From positions 62,001 to 126,000 of the forward strand of contig NZ_JAGQCH010000002.1 in assembly GCF_024346055.1 (NCBI RefSeq): 64,000 bases of DNA. The letters run 5' to 3'. Each line of letters begins with the position of its first letter. Position 1 is the first letter of the stretch. Positions 49,612-59,026 of this stretch are shown here, piece by piece. The DNA comes from Cyanobium sp. Cruz CV13-4-11. Lineage in GTDB: Bacteria > Cyanobacteriota > Cyanobacteriia > PCC-6307 > Cyanobiaceae. The notes under the pieces are model-generated. The model worked only from the letters and a program-made list of their open reading frames with translations, was not told where the DNA came from and did not search any database. The position numbers and the translations under genes are program-made.

Positions 49612-50865
49612 TCAGATGGCTTCTAGCGAGTCCAGCCACCGCTGCCAACGCCCCCGTTCCCATTTGCCCGCAGCGGTGGGCGCCAGCGACGGACAGAGAT
49701 GCCAGTGTCGCGGCCTCTCGGCTGGGGCCCAGGCGGCCGTGATGGCCTGCAACGTCACCAGCAGCTCCTGGCCCTCGTCCCGGTGCAGCGGCCGCACCAG
49801 AGCCACAAGATGCTCCCCCCATTCCGGATCGGGCCGGGCCAGCAGCAGCAGCGCCTCCAGGCCCGCCCCGGCACCGGCCGCCTGCTCCTGCAGCCGTTCC
49901 TCCAGCCGCTCCGGGAAGACCGTCTCGCCGCCACTGAGCAAGGCCCCATCCAGGCGGCCCAGCACCTCCAGCCCCTCCGGGCCAAGCCGCCCGGCATCGC
50001 CGCTGCGCCACCAGCCGCCCGACTGCAGCGGCAGGGGCCGCAGCTGGCCCGCCTCCAGCCGGCCGGGGCTGAGGCGGCCGCAGCGCACTTCCACGGCGCC
50101 GCTGGCGCCATCGAGGCGCAGGGCCACGTCGCCCAGGGGCTCACCACAGCCCACCGCGCCGGCCAGGAACTGCTGCGGCGGCAGGGCACACACCATGGCG
50201 GCGGTTTCGGTGGCGCCGTAGCAGGGGGCCAGGGGCAGCCGGGCGCGGCGGGCGGCGGCCGCCAGCGGCGCCGGCAGGCCCGCCCCCCCGACCCAGATCA
50301 CGGCGCAGCCGGCCAGCCAGGCCGTGCCCTCAGGGCTGGCCATCAGCCGGGCCAGCTGGGTGGGCACCAGCGAGAGCAGCACCGGGCGATCCCTCGGCAG
50401 GGGGAAGGCCTGGGGCAGGAGCTCCGGCCGGCGCAGCAGCGGTGGGGCCAGCGGGCGCCACTCGCCCCCCCAGTGGCGGGCCCGCACCAGGGGCAGCAGG
50501 CCGCTGACGTGGTGCAGCGGCAGGGGGTCGAGGTGCAGGCAGGCGGCCGGCTCCAGGCCCAGGGACACCACCCAGCTGGCCGTGGCCTCGGCGGAAGCCT
50601 GCAGGTGGGCCAGGGGTTGCAGGCACCAGTGCCGCCCGCCGGCGCTGCCACCACTGCCCACCACCACCGCCGCCCCGAACCGGGCCAGCGCCGCCATCTC
50701 CTGCGTGGGCCCCCCGAGGGCCTGGGCCAGGTCCCCCTGCTGGCCGGGCCCCGCCAGGGCCACCAGGCGCTGTTGGCCCCAGGCCTGCTCCAGCTGGGAC
50801 ATCGCCGCCCCGGGATCGGCCGGGGCGGGCTCCAGCAGCAGCGGCGCCCAGGGGGGATCGGCCAC
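49612..50865 (-). CDS. menE: 2-succinylbenzoate-CoA ligase
   Basis: 417 residues, ANL superfamily. GSGGSAGG corresponds to the P-loop A3 motif (weaker than the usual SSGTTG), YGATETAAM (A5), SGDAGRLGPEGLEVLGRLDG (A7-A8) and the C-terminal Lys in GKWERGRW (A10) are present. Activates o-succinylbenzoate for ring closure to DHNA. The family is short in cyanobacteria, as here. Gap of 56 bases to the menC stop. Confidence 0.9.
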   Translation of the reverse strand: MADPPWAPLLLEPAPADPGAAMSQLEQAWGQQRLVALAGPGQQGDLAQALGGPTQEMAALARFGAAVVVGSGGSAGGRHWCLQPLAHLQASAEATASWVVSLGLEPAACLHLDPLPLHHVSGLLPLVRARHWGGEWRPLAPPLLRRPELLPQAFPLPRDRPVLLSLVPTQLARLMASPEGTAWLAGCAVIWVGGAGLPAPLAAAARRARLPLAPCYGATETAAMVCALPPQQFLAGAVGCGEPLGDVALRLDGASGAVEVRCGRLSPGRLEAGQLRPLPLQSGGWWRSGDAGRLGPEGLEVLGRLDGALLSGGETVFPERLEERLQEQAAGAGAGLEALLLLARPDPEWGEHLVALVRPLHRDEGQELLVTLQAITAAWAPAERPRHWHLCPSLAPTAAGKWERGRWQRWLDSLEAI

Positions 50866-50921
50866 GCAGGCTCCGTGCGGAGTACCACGCTAAGGGCCAC
50901 TCCAGGCCCCCCGCCAGGGGC

Positions 50922-51920
50922 TCAGGCCGCCGCCGCCCAGACCCGTTGCGGGTCGCGCTCGAACAGGGACCCGCTGGGCGACCAGTCCGGGGCCAGGCCG
51001 GGGGCCACCGGTGTCGGGCCCCGCCATTGCAGCGCCGCCAGGTGGGCCGTCCAGCGGGCGCCGATGCCGGTCTCGAAGCCGGTGCTGAGCATCAGCCGGG
51101 GCACCCCCCGGAGCAACTGGCCCAGCAGGGGCCGGGGATCGCCGTCCTGGGACGGGCGCCGCACCTGCCAGCCACCCCAGTGATGGCGCAGCTCCGGCCG
51201 CTGCCGCAGGGATTCATCCAGGGCCACCGGAATCCCCAGGGCCAGCTGCTCGAGGCCCTTCTGGTCGCCGGCGGCCAGGGGCTGCTCCAGCCACTCCAGC
51301 CGCGATTCCCGCGCCAGTCGGCCGGCCCAGGCGGCGGCGGTGGTCCGGTCCCAACCGCCGTTGGCATCCAGCCGCAGGCGCCCATCGGCCGGCAGGCGCT
51401 CCAGCAGCCGCTCCAGCCACTGCCGTTCCAGCCCATCGGCCGCCGCCGCCACCTTCCACTTGACGGTGAGCGGGGCCGCCGCGGCGGCACCCTGAAGCAG
51501 GACGAGGTCGGCGAGCATGGCCTCACCGGCGGGCAGCAGCCAGGCCGGTGGCGGAGCGGCGAGCCAGCCGCCGTCGGCCGCCACACCGACGATCCCGTCG
51601 CTCTCCGCCAGGGCGGCCCCCAGGGCGAAGGCCAGGGCGGGCGGCAGCGCCGGCAGCCGCCGTTCCAGGTCGCTGCGCTCCACGGCGGGGCCCAGGGCCG
51701 CCAGGGCCGCCGCCACGGCCGGCCTCTCGCCGGGATCCAGCGGCGCCGCCTCCCCCCAGCCGATGCTGCCGTCAGGGCCCTGGAGCCGCAGCAGCCAGCC
51801 CCGCTTGGATGCCAGCAGGCCGCTGGACGTCTGCAGCGGCCGGGGCAGCTGGAAGCTGAAGGGCCTGGTCTCCAGAGCCAGCCAGCCCTCAGGCCTCCCC
51901 CCGCCCACAGGAGCGCTCAC
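50922..51920 (-). CDS. menC: o-Succinylbenzoate synthase
   Basis: About 332 residues, enolase-superfamily. GWGEAAPL near the start, TVKWKV (catalytic Lys pair region), LRLDANGGWD (metal Asp), LEWLEQPL and VALDESLRQ (metal Glu/Asp) are visible. Dehydrates SHCHC to o-succinylbenzoate. GTG at 51920 overlaps the menA stop (GTGA). The frame is open upstream over menA without similarity. Confidence 0.9.
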   Translation of the reverse strand: MSAPVGGGRPEGWLALETRPFSFQLPRPLQTSSGLLASKRGWLLRLQGPDGSIGWGEAAPLDPGERPAVAAALAALGPAVERSDLERRLPALPPALAFALGAALAESDGIVGVAADGGWLAAPPPAWLLPAGEAMLADLVLLQGAAAAAPLTVKWKVAAAADGLERQWLERLLERLPADGRLRLDANGGWDRTTAAAWAGRLARESRLEWLEQPLAAGDQKGLEQLALGIPVALDESLRQRPELRHHWGGWQVRRPSQDGDPRPLLGQLLRGVPRLMLSTGFETGIGARWTAHLAALQWRGPTPVAPGLAPDWSPSGSLFERDPQRVWAAAA

Positions 51921-52906
51921 CGGTTCGCCAGCGCCGCCAGCCAGGGGCCAAGGGCCAGGCCAGCGGCCAGCCCCAGGCCGTTGAGCGCCTGGAAGCGCAG
52001 GGCCAGGAACTTGCTGCCGACGATCCGTTCGGGCCGGTGGTGCTCGTCGCCCAGGAGCCGGATCAGGGCGCGGGCCGGCGGCAGGCCGATCGCCCCCAGC
52101 AGGGCCGTGGGCGGCCACCAGCCCAGCAGCACGGGCGCCCACTGCAGGGCCAGGGCGGTGGCCACGAACCAGGGCACCAGGCCGGCGGCCCGCTGGCTGC
52201 CGAGGCGCACCACCGGCGAGCGCTTGCCGTGGGCGGCGTCCTCGTCCACCTGGTGGAAATGGGAGCAGAACAGCACCAGGGTGGTGGCCAGGGCCGGTCC
52301 GCTGCCCAGCAGCAGGGCGGCCCCCCAGGGCACCCCACCGGCGCCCTCCCCGGCCGGGGCCAGGGCGAGCAGGGCGGCGGCCGTGGCGCAGGGGCCGAAG
52401 GCCAGCCAGCAGAGGGGTTCCCCCAGGCCGCGGTAGCCGAGGCGGAACGGGGGTCCCTGGTACAGGTAGCCCAGGCCACAGCAGAGCAGCACCAGCAGCA
52501 GCACCGCGGCGCTGCTGCGCAGGGCCACCAGGGCCATCAGCGCCAGCCCGAGCAGGAGGCAGCCGTTGGCCAGAGCGAGCACCCGGTCCCGCCGGCCGGT
52601 GAGGTTGACCACCGAATGGGGCTTGCCATGGGTGTCCACGCCCGTGTCGGCATCAAAGACGTCATTGGCCAGGTTCTCCCAGGCCAGCAGCAGCACCGCC
52701 GCCAGCAGGAACAGCAGCAGCTGATCGGGCCGCAGGGCCAGCCCCTGGCCGAGCCGCCAGCCGGCCGCCAGCAGCACCGGCATCACCGCCACGGCGTACA
52801 TGGGCCACTTCACGGCGGCGCGCCAGAGGCGGCCGCGAGAAGAGGCCCCAGAGGCGGCGCCACCCCCCGCGGCGTAACGGCTTGCGACGACCTGTGGCTC
52901 AGACAT
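51917..52906 (-). CDS. menA: DHNA phytyltransferase
   Basis: 329 residues, UbiA family with about eight helices. Two Asp-rich motifs: NLANDVFDADTG (NDxxDxxxD type) and the loop around DEDAAHGKRS. Attaches phytyl to DHNA in phylloquinone synthesis (the cyanobacterial prenyl donor is phytyl diphosphate). Divergent from menF with a 74-base gap. Confidence 0.9.
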   Translation of the reverse strand: MSEPQVVASRYAAGGGAASGASSRGRLWRAAVKWPMYAVAVMPVLLAAGWRLGQGLALRPDQLLLFLLAAVLLLAWENLANDVFDADTGVDTHGKPHSVVNLTGRRDRVLALANGCLLLGLALMALVALRSSAAVLLLVLLCCGLGYLYQGPPFRLGYRGLGEPLCWLAFGPCATAAALLALAPAGEGAGGVPWGAALLLGSGPALATTLVLFCSHFHQVDEDAAHGKRSPVVRLGSQRAAGLVPWFVATALALQWAPVLLGWWPPTALLGAIGLPPARALIRLLGDEHHRPERIVGSKFLALRFQALNGLGLAAGLALGPWLAALANR

Positions 52907-52980
52907 GGGGGCCGCGGGCGTTGGGCGGGGAAAGGCCCATACATTTGAGCAGCCTTCCGCCCCGGTCCCACGGCCCCTTG

Positions 52981-54387
52981 GTGCAGGCCCCTGCCAGCTT
53001 TCCCGCGCTGCTCTCGGCAGCCACCGCCGCCAGCCGGCGTCTGGAGGAGGAGGGAGTGCTCAGCCTGGCCCTGCCGATGGGGCCCCTCGACCCCCTCGTG
53101 GCCCTGCCCCATCTGGGCGGCAGCGGCGACTTCCGTTTCCTCTGGGACGGCGCCCCGGGACTCAGCATCGCCGCCGCCGGCCTGTGCAATGGCCTGGAGC
53201 TGAGCGGTCCGCGCCGCTTCGAGCTGGCCCAGCGCTTCAGCAGCCTCAGCCTCAGCCGCCTGGCCCGGGAACCGGGTCCCTGCCCCGCCCTGGCCCGGCC
53301 CCGGGTGCTGCTGGCCTTCGCCTTCTTCGAGAGCCCCCTGCACCCCGGCACCGGCGCGGCGGGGGTGCAGGCGGTCCTGCCCAGCTGGCAGCTGAGCCGC
53401 CAGGGCCGCCACTGCTGGCTGCGGCTGCAGCGTGTCCTCGGTGGCGGCATCACGGCCCGCAGCGTGGCCGAGGAGCTCTGGGACACCCGCCAGCGACTCG
53501 AGGCCCTGGGCGGTTCCGGGCACCCCGGGGTCGGCCAGACCCCAGCGGTGGGCATCGCCCATGGCTCCTACTGGCAGACGGGCTACCGCTCCGCCCTGGA
53601 TCGGGGACTGGAGCTGGTGGAGCGGGGCGAACTGCAGAAGCTGGTGCTGGCGGTACGCCAGCAGCTGGTGCTGGATGGGCCGCTGGATCCCCTCAGCCTC
53701 CTGGCCCACCTGCGCCGCAGCCAGCCCGGCAGCTGCCGCTTCCTCTGGCAGCGCTCGGACCGCGAAGCCCTGGTGGGGGCCTCACCGGAGCGGCTGCTCA
53801 CCCTGCGGCAGGGACAGCTGCGCAGCGATGCCCTGGCCGGCACGGCCCCCCTGGGGGAGCCGGCCGACGACCTGCTGCAGTCGCGCAAGGACCGCCACGA
53901 GCATGAGCTGGTGGTGGAAACGATCACCGCCGTGCTGCAGAAGGCGGGCCTCGATCCACGCCGGCCGCGGCGGCCGCGCCTGGCCCGCCACGGCTCCCTG
54001 GTGCATCTGCACACCCCGATCACGGCCGCGCTGCGGGGCCAGGCCCCGCTGACCCTGGCGGAAGTCCTGCACCCCACCCCCGCGGTGGCGGGCCTGCCCC
54101 GGCGCGAGGCGATGGCCTGGTTGCGCAGCCTCGAGCCGTTCGAGCGGGGGCACTACGCCGCGCCGATCGGCTGGATCGACACCGAAGGCGACACGGATCT
54201 GCGGGTGGCCATCCGCAGCGGCACCCTGCGGGGCCAGCAGCTGGAGCTGACCGCCGGAGCTGGGCTGGTGCGCGGCTCCCACCCCGAGCGGGAGTTGCAG
54301 GAGGTGGCGCTCAAGCTGGGGGTGCTGCAGCAGCAGCTCAACCTGCCCCTGGCCGCCGCCTTCAGCCAGCCAGCAGGCGCTCGATGA
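52981..54387 (+). CDS. menF: Isochorismate synthase
   Basis: About 468 residues from the GTG at 52981. Chorismate-binding family: [54 protein letters not shown] and the C-terminal [17 protein letters not shown] and [16 protein letters not shown] motifs (catalytic Lys and Glu region). Makes isochorismate from chorismate for phylloquinone. The frame opens at 52882, overlapping the menA start on the other strand. Ends 26 bases inside gshB. Confidence 0.9.
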   Translation: MQAPASFPALLSAATAASRRLEEEGVLSLALPMGPLDPLVALPHLGGSGDFRFLWDGAPGLSIAAAGLCNGLELSGPRRFELAQRFSSLSLSRLAREPGPCPALARPRVLLAFAFFESPLHPGTGAAGVQAVLPSWQLSRQGRHCWLRLQRVLGGGITARSVAEELWDTRQRLEALGGSGHPGVGQTPAVGIAHGSYWQTGYRSALDRGLELVERGELQKLVLAVRQQLVLDGPLDPLSLLAHLRRSQPGSCRFLWQRSDREALVGASPERLLTLRQGQLRSDALAGTAPLGEPADDLLQSRKDRHEHELVVETITAVLQKAGLDPRRPRRPRLARHGSLVHLHTPITAALRGQAPLTLAEVLHPTPAVAGLPRREAMAWLRSLEPFERGHYAAPIGWIDTEGDTDLRVAIRSGTLRGQQLELTAGAGLVRGSHPERELQEVALKLGVLQQQLNLPLAAAFSQPAGAR

Positions 54388-55351
54388 CCTGATCCGCCAG
54401 CGGGACGCGCCCCAGCCACTCCACCTCCCGCACCCCGGTGGGGCTGGTGACGTTGATCTCACTGAGCCGGCCGTCGATCACGTCGATGCCGACAAAGAAC
54501 AGCCCCTCGGCCCGCAGCACGGGCGCCAGCTCGGCGCAGAGGCGCCGCTCGGTGTCGCTCAGGTCGGCGGCGACGGGGGCACCACCGAGAGCCAGGTTGC
54601 TGCGGAACTCCCCCGCCTTGGGCAGCCGGTTCACGGCCCCCATGGGCTCCCCATCCACCAGCAGGATCCGCTTGTCACCGGCGCTGACCCCGGGCAGAAA
54701 GGCCTGGACCATCACGGGCAGGGTTTCCTGCACGGTGACCAGCTCCAGCAACGACCGCAGGCCCGGGGCCGCCGCTAAGACCCGCACCACCCCCTGGCCG
54801 GCCCGCCCCGCCAGGGGCTTGAGCACCACCTCCTCATGGCCGGCGGCGAACGCGGCCAACTGCTCCACCCTGGCACTCACCATTGAGGGGGCCATCAGCT
54901 GGCTGAAGCGCAGGGCACCCAGCTTCTCGTTCCAGGACCGCAGGGCCGCCGAGCGGTTGAGCACCCGCACCCCGAAGGGCTCGGCCATCTCCAGCAGCTG
55001 GGTGGCGTAGAGGTAGGCCTCGTCGACGGGCGGATCCTTGCGCATCCAGATCCAGCGGAAGTGATCCAGGGGCATGTCCCTGGGCTCGCCGACCTCGACC
55101 CAGGGGTCCGGGACGGTCCAGCCGTCCGCTGTGGCGGCCATCGCCGCCAGTTGCAACGGTTGGGCCCAGGCCCGGGGCCGATGGGCCCCATCAACCGTGC
55201 CCGCGGAGGAAAGATCCGCCTGGGTGCAGACCCAGACCGCCAGGCCGGCCCTCTGGGCCGCCTGCATCAGGGCCACGCTGGAATCCTTGGCCGGCCGCAG
55301 GCGCGTGATCGGATCGACCACGAACAGCTGGGCCTCCCGATCGCCGGTCAC
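54362..55351 (-). CDS. gshB: Glutathione synthetase
   Basis: 329 residues, ATP-grasp. Prokaryotic Gsh[41 protein letters not shown] (ATP), and [24 protein letters not shown] (metal-binding). Adds Gly to gamma-Glu-Cys. The start overlaps the stop of the glutaredoxin-like gene by four bases; together they form a glutathione unit. Confidence 0.95.
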   Translation of the reverse strand: MTGDREAQLFVVDPITRLRPAKDSSVALMQAAQRAGLAVWVCTQADLSSAGTVDGAHRPRAWAQPLQLAAMAATADGWTVPDPWVEVGEPRDMPLDHFRWIWMRKDPPVDEAYLYATQLLEMAEPFGVRVLNRSAALRSWNEKLGALRFSQLMAPSMVSARVEQLAAFAAGHEEVVLKPLAGRAGQGVVRVLAAAPGLRSLLELVTVQETLPVMVQAFLPGVSAGDKRILLVDGEPMGAVNRLPKAGEFRSNLALGGAPVAADLSDTERRLCAELAPVLRAEGLFFVGIDVIDGRLSEINVTSPTGVREVEWLGRVPLADQVIERLLAG

Positions 55352-55671
55352 GCGGCCAGACGCAGCAGGGCGGCCAGCACACCGCCTGCGTTCAGTCTGT
55401 GAAGCTCGGGGTAACCACCGATGGCAATGCCGTCGATGAAGATCTGGGGAACGCTGGTGCGACCTCCCGAGCGCTTCATCATCACTTCCTTGTTGATTTC
55501 ATCGTCGTCAATGATGAACTCGTTATAGGTGACGCTGAGCCTGTCCAGAAGTCCCTTGGCCAGGATGCAATCGGAGGAGAAGCGATAGGTGTAGAGCTCC
55601 ACCTTGGCAGGCGGCTTCACCTCCACATCTTGCCCGGATTCCTCTGGGGGGGGGAGTCCTGGGATCTCCAT
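55348..55671 (-). CDS. Glutaredoxin-like protein lacking the first active-site Cys
   Basis: 107 residues from ATG 55671: a 22-residue variable start, then a Grx3-like fold ([36 protein letters not shown]). The usual CPxC is SSDC (Ser32-Ser33-Asp34-Cys35, codons at 55567-55578), so the normal N-terminal nucleophile is absent while the Pro cis-loop (TSVPQ) and GG of the glutathione site are kept. It directly precedes and overlaps gshB. A TTG at 55689 would add six residues. Confidence 0.8.
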   Translation of the reverse strand: MEIPGLPPPEESGQDVEVKPPAKVELYTYRFSSDCILAKGLLDRLSVTYNEFIIDDDEINKEVMMKRSGGRTSVPQIFIDGIAIGGYPELHRLNAGGVLAALLRLAA

Positions 55672-55715
55672 CCGGTCTCTCAGGGGCAAGCTTTCGCAGC
55701 TTAAGGGGACTGTCG

Positions 55716-56576
55716 ATGCCCCACCAGATCCATTTGTGGCAAAAGGTCCTCTGGCCGTTCCCCATGCCGATCAGCCCAGGCCCGGCATCCTGGGGCCTGA
55801 TACCCCGGCGGCGCATGGTCCGTCGGCTCCATGCACCCCCCTTCGCCCAGCAGATCCGCAACGCCCTGCAGGTGGGGTTCGCCGGGTTCCTCGCGGCCGG
55901 CATCCACGCCGCGGCCGGACCGGACGTCAACGCGGTGGACGGCTTCCATGTGGTCTACGGCGCCGCCCGGAGCCTGCTCCCCACACTGGAGGCATCGCGC
56001 GAGGCGGCCTGGGCGCGGATGGTGGGCACCGTGTTCGGAGGGGCCGTGGTGGTGCTGCTCACCCAGGCCCTGCACAACTGGCTCGCGATCGGGATCGGGT
56101 ACGTCCTCATCCAGCTGCTGGGACGCCGGCTGGGGCTGAGTCCCGCCACCCTGATGGACGCGGTGATCATGACCGTCCTGATCCTGGCGGTTCCCGCCCA
56201 CGAGCGGATGGGGGGCTGGTACGTCGTGGACAGGACCGGCTGGCACCTGCTCGGGCTGCTGCTGGGCATGGCCGTCGTACGCCTGTTCTGGTTCCGCTCA
56301 CCGCTGGAGCGCCTGCAGGACAGTGAGCGAGGTCTGCTGGGCCGGATCGATGCCCTGCTGGCAGGACTGTCCCACGACGGGGCGGTGCTGCGGGCCCAGC
56401 AGCAGCTGCAGCACGGCAGCACGGTGATGAGCGCGGCGCTGCCGACCGCGGATCCGCCGCCCCAGGACGCCCGGAACCAGTTGCTGATCGTCAGTCGGTT
56501 GCTGCTGCTCTCGGACGCCCTGATCCGGCTGCCCGGGTCCCCGCAGCGCCCGGGGCCGCTGGATGCGGGGCGCTGA
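55716..56576 (+). CDS. Third FUSC-like membrane protein
   Basis: 286 residues: ATG 55716 has a good AAGGGG seven bases upstream, although the conserved-looking part begins near Met34 (55815). About six helices with AARSLLPTLEASREAAWARMVGTVFGGAVVVLL and a shorter C-terminal region. FUSC-like by topology and the R-x-x-G-T motif; function unknown. It lies between the glutaredoxin and prfB genes. Confidence 0.7.
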   Translation: MPHQIHLWQKVLWPFPMPISPGPASWGLIPRRRMVRRLHAPPFAQQIRNALQVGFAGFLAAGIHAAAGPDVNAVDGFHVVYGAARSLLPTLEASREAAWARMVGTVFGGAVVVLLTQALHNWLAIGIGYVLIQLLGRRLGLSPATLMDAVIMTVLILAVPAHERMGGWYVVDRTGWHLLGLLLGMAVVRLFWFRSPLERLQDSERGLLGRIDALLAGLSHDGAVLRAQQQLQHGSTVMSAALPTADPPPQDARNQLLIVSRLLLLSDALIRLPGSPQRPGPLDAGR

Positions 56577-56608
56577 TAGGGTCGATCCATCGCCGGATTC
56601 GCTTCCCC

Positions 56609-57734
56609 TTGCTGGATCTCACCGACTTCAAGCGCGACCTCTCTGAGCTCACCGACCGCCTGGGCCATGCCCAGGACTGTCTTTGACGTACCGGCCCTGA
56701 AAGCACGCCAGCGGGACCTGGAGCAGCTGGCCTCCCAGCCCGACTTCTGGGACGACCAGGCCACGGCGCAGAAGAAGATGCGTCAGTTGGATGACGTCAA
56801 GGCCCAGCTGGAGCAACTCTCCGCCTGGCGGGCCACCGTCAGCGACGGCCAGGCCACGCTCGAGCTCTATGACCTGGAACCCGACGAAGAGCTGCTGGCG
56901 GAGTCCAACACCTCCCTGCAGTCGCTGCGCGCCGACCTCGACCGCTGGGAACTGGAGCGCCTGCTCAACGGCCCCTACGACAAGGAAGGCGCCGTCATCT
57001 CGATCAATGCGGGTGCGGGCGGCACCGACGCCCAGGACTGGGCCCTGATGCTGATGCGGATGTACACCCGCTGGGCCGAGGACCACAGCATGAAGGTGAC
57101 CGTGGACGAGCTCTCCGAAGGGGAGGAGGCCGGCATCAAGAGCTGCACGATCGAGATCGACGGTCGCTACGCCTACGGCTACCTGCGCAACGAGAAGGGC
57201 ACCCACCGCCTGGTGCGGATCTCGCCCTTCAATGCCAACGACAAGCGCCAGACCAGCTTCGCCGGTGTGGAGGTGATGCCCAAGCTCGATGAGGACGTCA
57301 AGCTCGACATCCCCGAGAAGGACCTGGAGGTCACCACCTCCCGCTCCGGTGGCGCCGGCGGCCAGAACGTCAACAAGGTGGAGACGGCTGTGCGGATCCT
57401 GCACATCCCCACCGGCCTGGCGGTGCGCTGCACCCAGGAGCGCTCCCAGCTCCAGAACAAGGAGAAGGCCATGGCCCTGCTGATGGCCAAGCTGCTGGTG
57501 ATCGCCCAGGAGCAGCGGGCCGCCGAGATCGCCGACATCCGCGGCGACATCGTGGAAGCGGCCTGGGGCAACCAGATTCGCAACTATGTCTTCCATCCCT
57601 ACCAGATGGTGAAGGATCTACGCACCGCCCAGGAGACGACCGACGTGCAGGGGGTGATGGACGGGGATCTGGATCCCTTCATCCAGTCGCTGCTGCGCCA
57701 GGGTGTGGAGATCGCCGTCGACACGGCCGCCTGA
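56609..57734 (+). CDS. prfB: Peptide chain release factor 2 (programmed +1 frameshift)
   Basis: 374 residues after frameshifting. The first frame runs TTG (56609) [19 protein letters not shown] to CTT-TGA at 56681-56686; the in-frame UGA is bypassed by a +1 shift (CTT TGA C), joining 56609-56683 to 56685-57734. SPF tripeptide at 205-207 (recognises UGA/UAA) and GGQ at 250-252 are intact. A CAGGA stretch just before the slippery site is a Shine-Dalgarno-like stimulator. TTG start gives residues typical of cyanobacterial RF2. Confidence 0.9.
56672..56687 (+). promoter_or_regulatory. RF2 autoregulatory +1 frameshift site
   Basis: CAGGA, then CTT TGA C with UGA in the zero frame and GAC in the +1 frame. 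Low RF2 slows termination at UGA and favours the shift, raising RF2 synthesis. The Shine-Dalgarno-like element is weaker and slightly farther than in E. coli. Confidence 0.85.
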
Positions 57735-57756
57735 TCCCCCTGAGCCAGCGCCACCC

Positions 57757-57954
57757 ATGCCCGAGCGCCCCAGCCCCGAGCCCACCCCCGCCGCCGAGGC
57801 CGTGGGCGAGAACCCGAGCTTCGTGAAGCTCGCCATGCGCAACATGGTGCGCAAGGGCCGCCAGAGCCTGCTCCATTTCGGCCTCACCGCCCTGGGGCTG
57901 AGCGGCTTCCTGCTGCTGATCGCCTGGCTGGGGCGGCCCAGCCTGCCCGGATGA
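57757..57954 (+). CDS. DUF3285 small membrane protein
   Basis: 65 residues: Pro/Glu-rich N terminus, conserved NPSFVKLAMRNMVRKGRQSL, then one hydrophobic C-terminal helix (about 39-58). Matches the small cyanobacterial DUF3285 family, usually found between prfB and ybeY. Function unknown. Its stop overlaps the ybeY ATG (ATGA). Confidence 0.8.
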   Translation: MPERPSPEPTPAAEAVGENPSFVKLAMRNMVRKGRQSLLHFGLTALGLSGFLLLIAWLGRPSLPG

Positions 57955-58487
57955 CCACCCCAGGGGCGGCGCCGGAGATCGACCTGGCCTTCAGCTTGGA
58001 GCCCGGAGCCGCCGCTGGGGCCACGTCCCCGGAGCCCCTGGCGGATCCCGCCATGGCCGAGGCGCTCTGGTGCTCCCACCTCGGCGCCTGGCTGGCCCAG
58101 CTGCTGCCGGAGCTGCCGGCCCAGCTGCGGGCACCCGGCTACAGCCTGGGTCTGGAGCTCACGGACGACGCCACGATCGCGGAGCTCAACCAGGCCTGGC
58201 GCCAGCAGAGTGGCCCCACCGACGTACTGGCCTTCGCCGCCCAGGAGGAGGCGCCGCCGGCCCCCGCGGGGGCGGAGCCGGACTGGCTGGAGCTGGGTGA
58301 CATCGTCATTTCGCTCGACACGGCCCGGCGGCAGGCCGAGGCGGCGGGCCACGGCCTGGCGGAGGAGCTGCTGTTTCTGGCCAGCCACGGCCTGCTGCAC
58401 CTGCTGGGCTGGGATCACCCCGATGACGACAGCCTGGCCGCGATGCTGGAGCGGCAGACGACGCTGCTGCTGGCGTCACCGTCCTGA
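57951..58487 (+). CDS. ybeY: Endoribonuclease YbeY
   Basis: 178 residues. The Zn-binding HGLLHLLGWDH (His146, His150, His156) and the upstream NQAWRQQSGPTDVLAF and LGDIVISLD blocks define YbeY, which takes part in rRNA maturation and ribosome quality control. The N terminus (about 1-35) is a non-conserved Ala/Pro-rich extension. ATGA overlap with DUF3285. Confidence 0.95.
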   Translation: MTTPGAAPEIDLAFSLEPGAAAGATSPEPLADPAMAEALWCSHLGAWLAQLLPELPAQLRAPGYSLGLELTDDATIAELNQAWRQQSGPTDVLAFAAQEEAPPAPAGAEPDWLELGDIVISLDTARRQAEAAGHGLAEELLFLASHGLLHLLGWDHPDDDSLAAMLERQTTLLLASPS

Positions 58488-58516
58488 CAGGGGCTGTTCG
58501 CCGCGGCCATCGGCGG

Positions 58517-58522
58517 TAGGGT
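58517..58522 (+). promoter_or_regulatory. Putative -10 box of the diacylglycerol kinase gene
   Basis: TAGGGT, 27 bases before the ATG at 58550, after the ybeY stop. Confidence 0.3.
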
Positions 58523-58549
58523 GCCGCTTGTCCCTCCAACGGCGGTGCG

Positions 58550-59017
58550 ATGCCGATGCTCGTTCCCGAGGAACATCCGCCGGCCCTGCGGGACGTGACC
58601 AACGACGTCCAGCGGCGTGGCAGGCGCCTGCGGGTGGGGGCATGGAAAGTGGCCGGCGACCTGCCGGCGAGCTTCCGCTATGCCGCCCAGGGTCTGGCCT
58701 ACGGCTTCGCCAGCCAGCGCAACTTCCGCATCCATGTCTTCACCGGCCTTTTGGTGTTCGGCATGGGGCTGTGGCTGCGGCTGGCCGCCGATCGCCTGGC
58801 CGTGCTGGTACTGACGGTGGCGGCGGTGCTGGTGCTGGAGCTGCTCAACACCGCCACCGAAGCGGTGGTGGATCTGGCCATCGGCCGCCAGTTCCACCCC
58901 CTGGCCCGCATCGCCAAGGACTGCGCCGCCGCCGCCGTGCTGGTGGCGGCCCTGTCGTCGCTGCTGATCGCCCTGCTGCTGCTGGTGCCCCCCCTGCTGA
59001 TCCGCCTCGGCGTCTAG
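58550..59017 (+). CDS. DgkA-family kinase (undecaprenol or diacylglycerol kinase)
   Basis: 155 residues: hydrophilic start (1-40), then a three-helix DgkA core (ASFRYAAQGLAYGFASQRNFRIHVF, ELLNTATEAVVDLAIG with the catalytic Glu, CAAAAVLVAAL). Membrane-embedded kinase; in Gram-positive bacteria it phosphorylates undecaprenol, in E. coli diacylglycerol. Cyanobacterial substrate not proven. Confidence 0.85.
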   Translation: MPMLVPEEHPPALRDVTNDVQRRGRRLRVGAWKVAGDLPASFRYAAQGLAYGFASQRNFRIHVFTGLLVFGMGLWLRLAADRLAVLVLTVAAVLVLELLNTATEAVVDLAIGRQFHPLARIAKDCAAAAVLVAALSSLLIALLLLVPPLLIRLGV

Positions 59018-59026
59018 ACCATCCCC

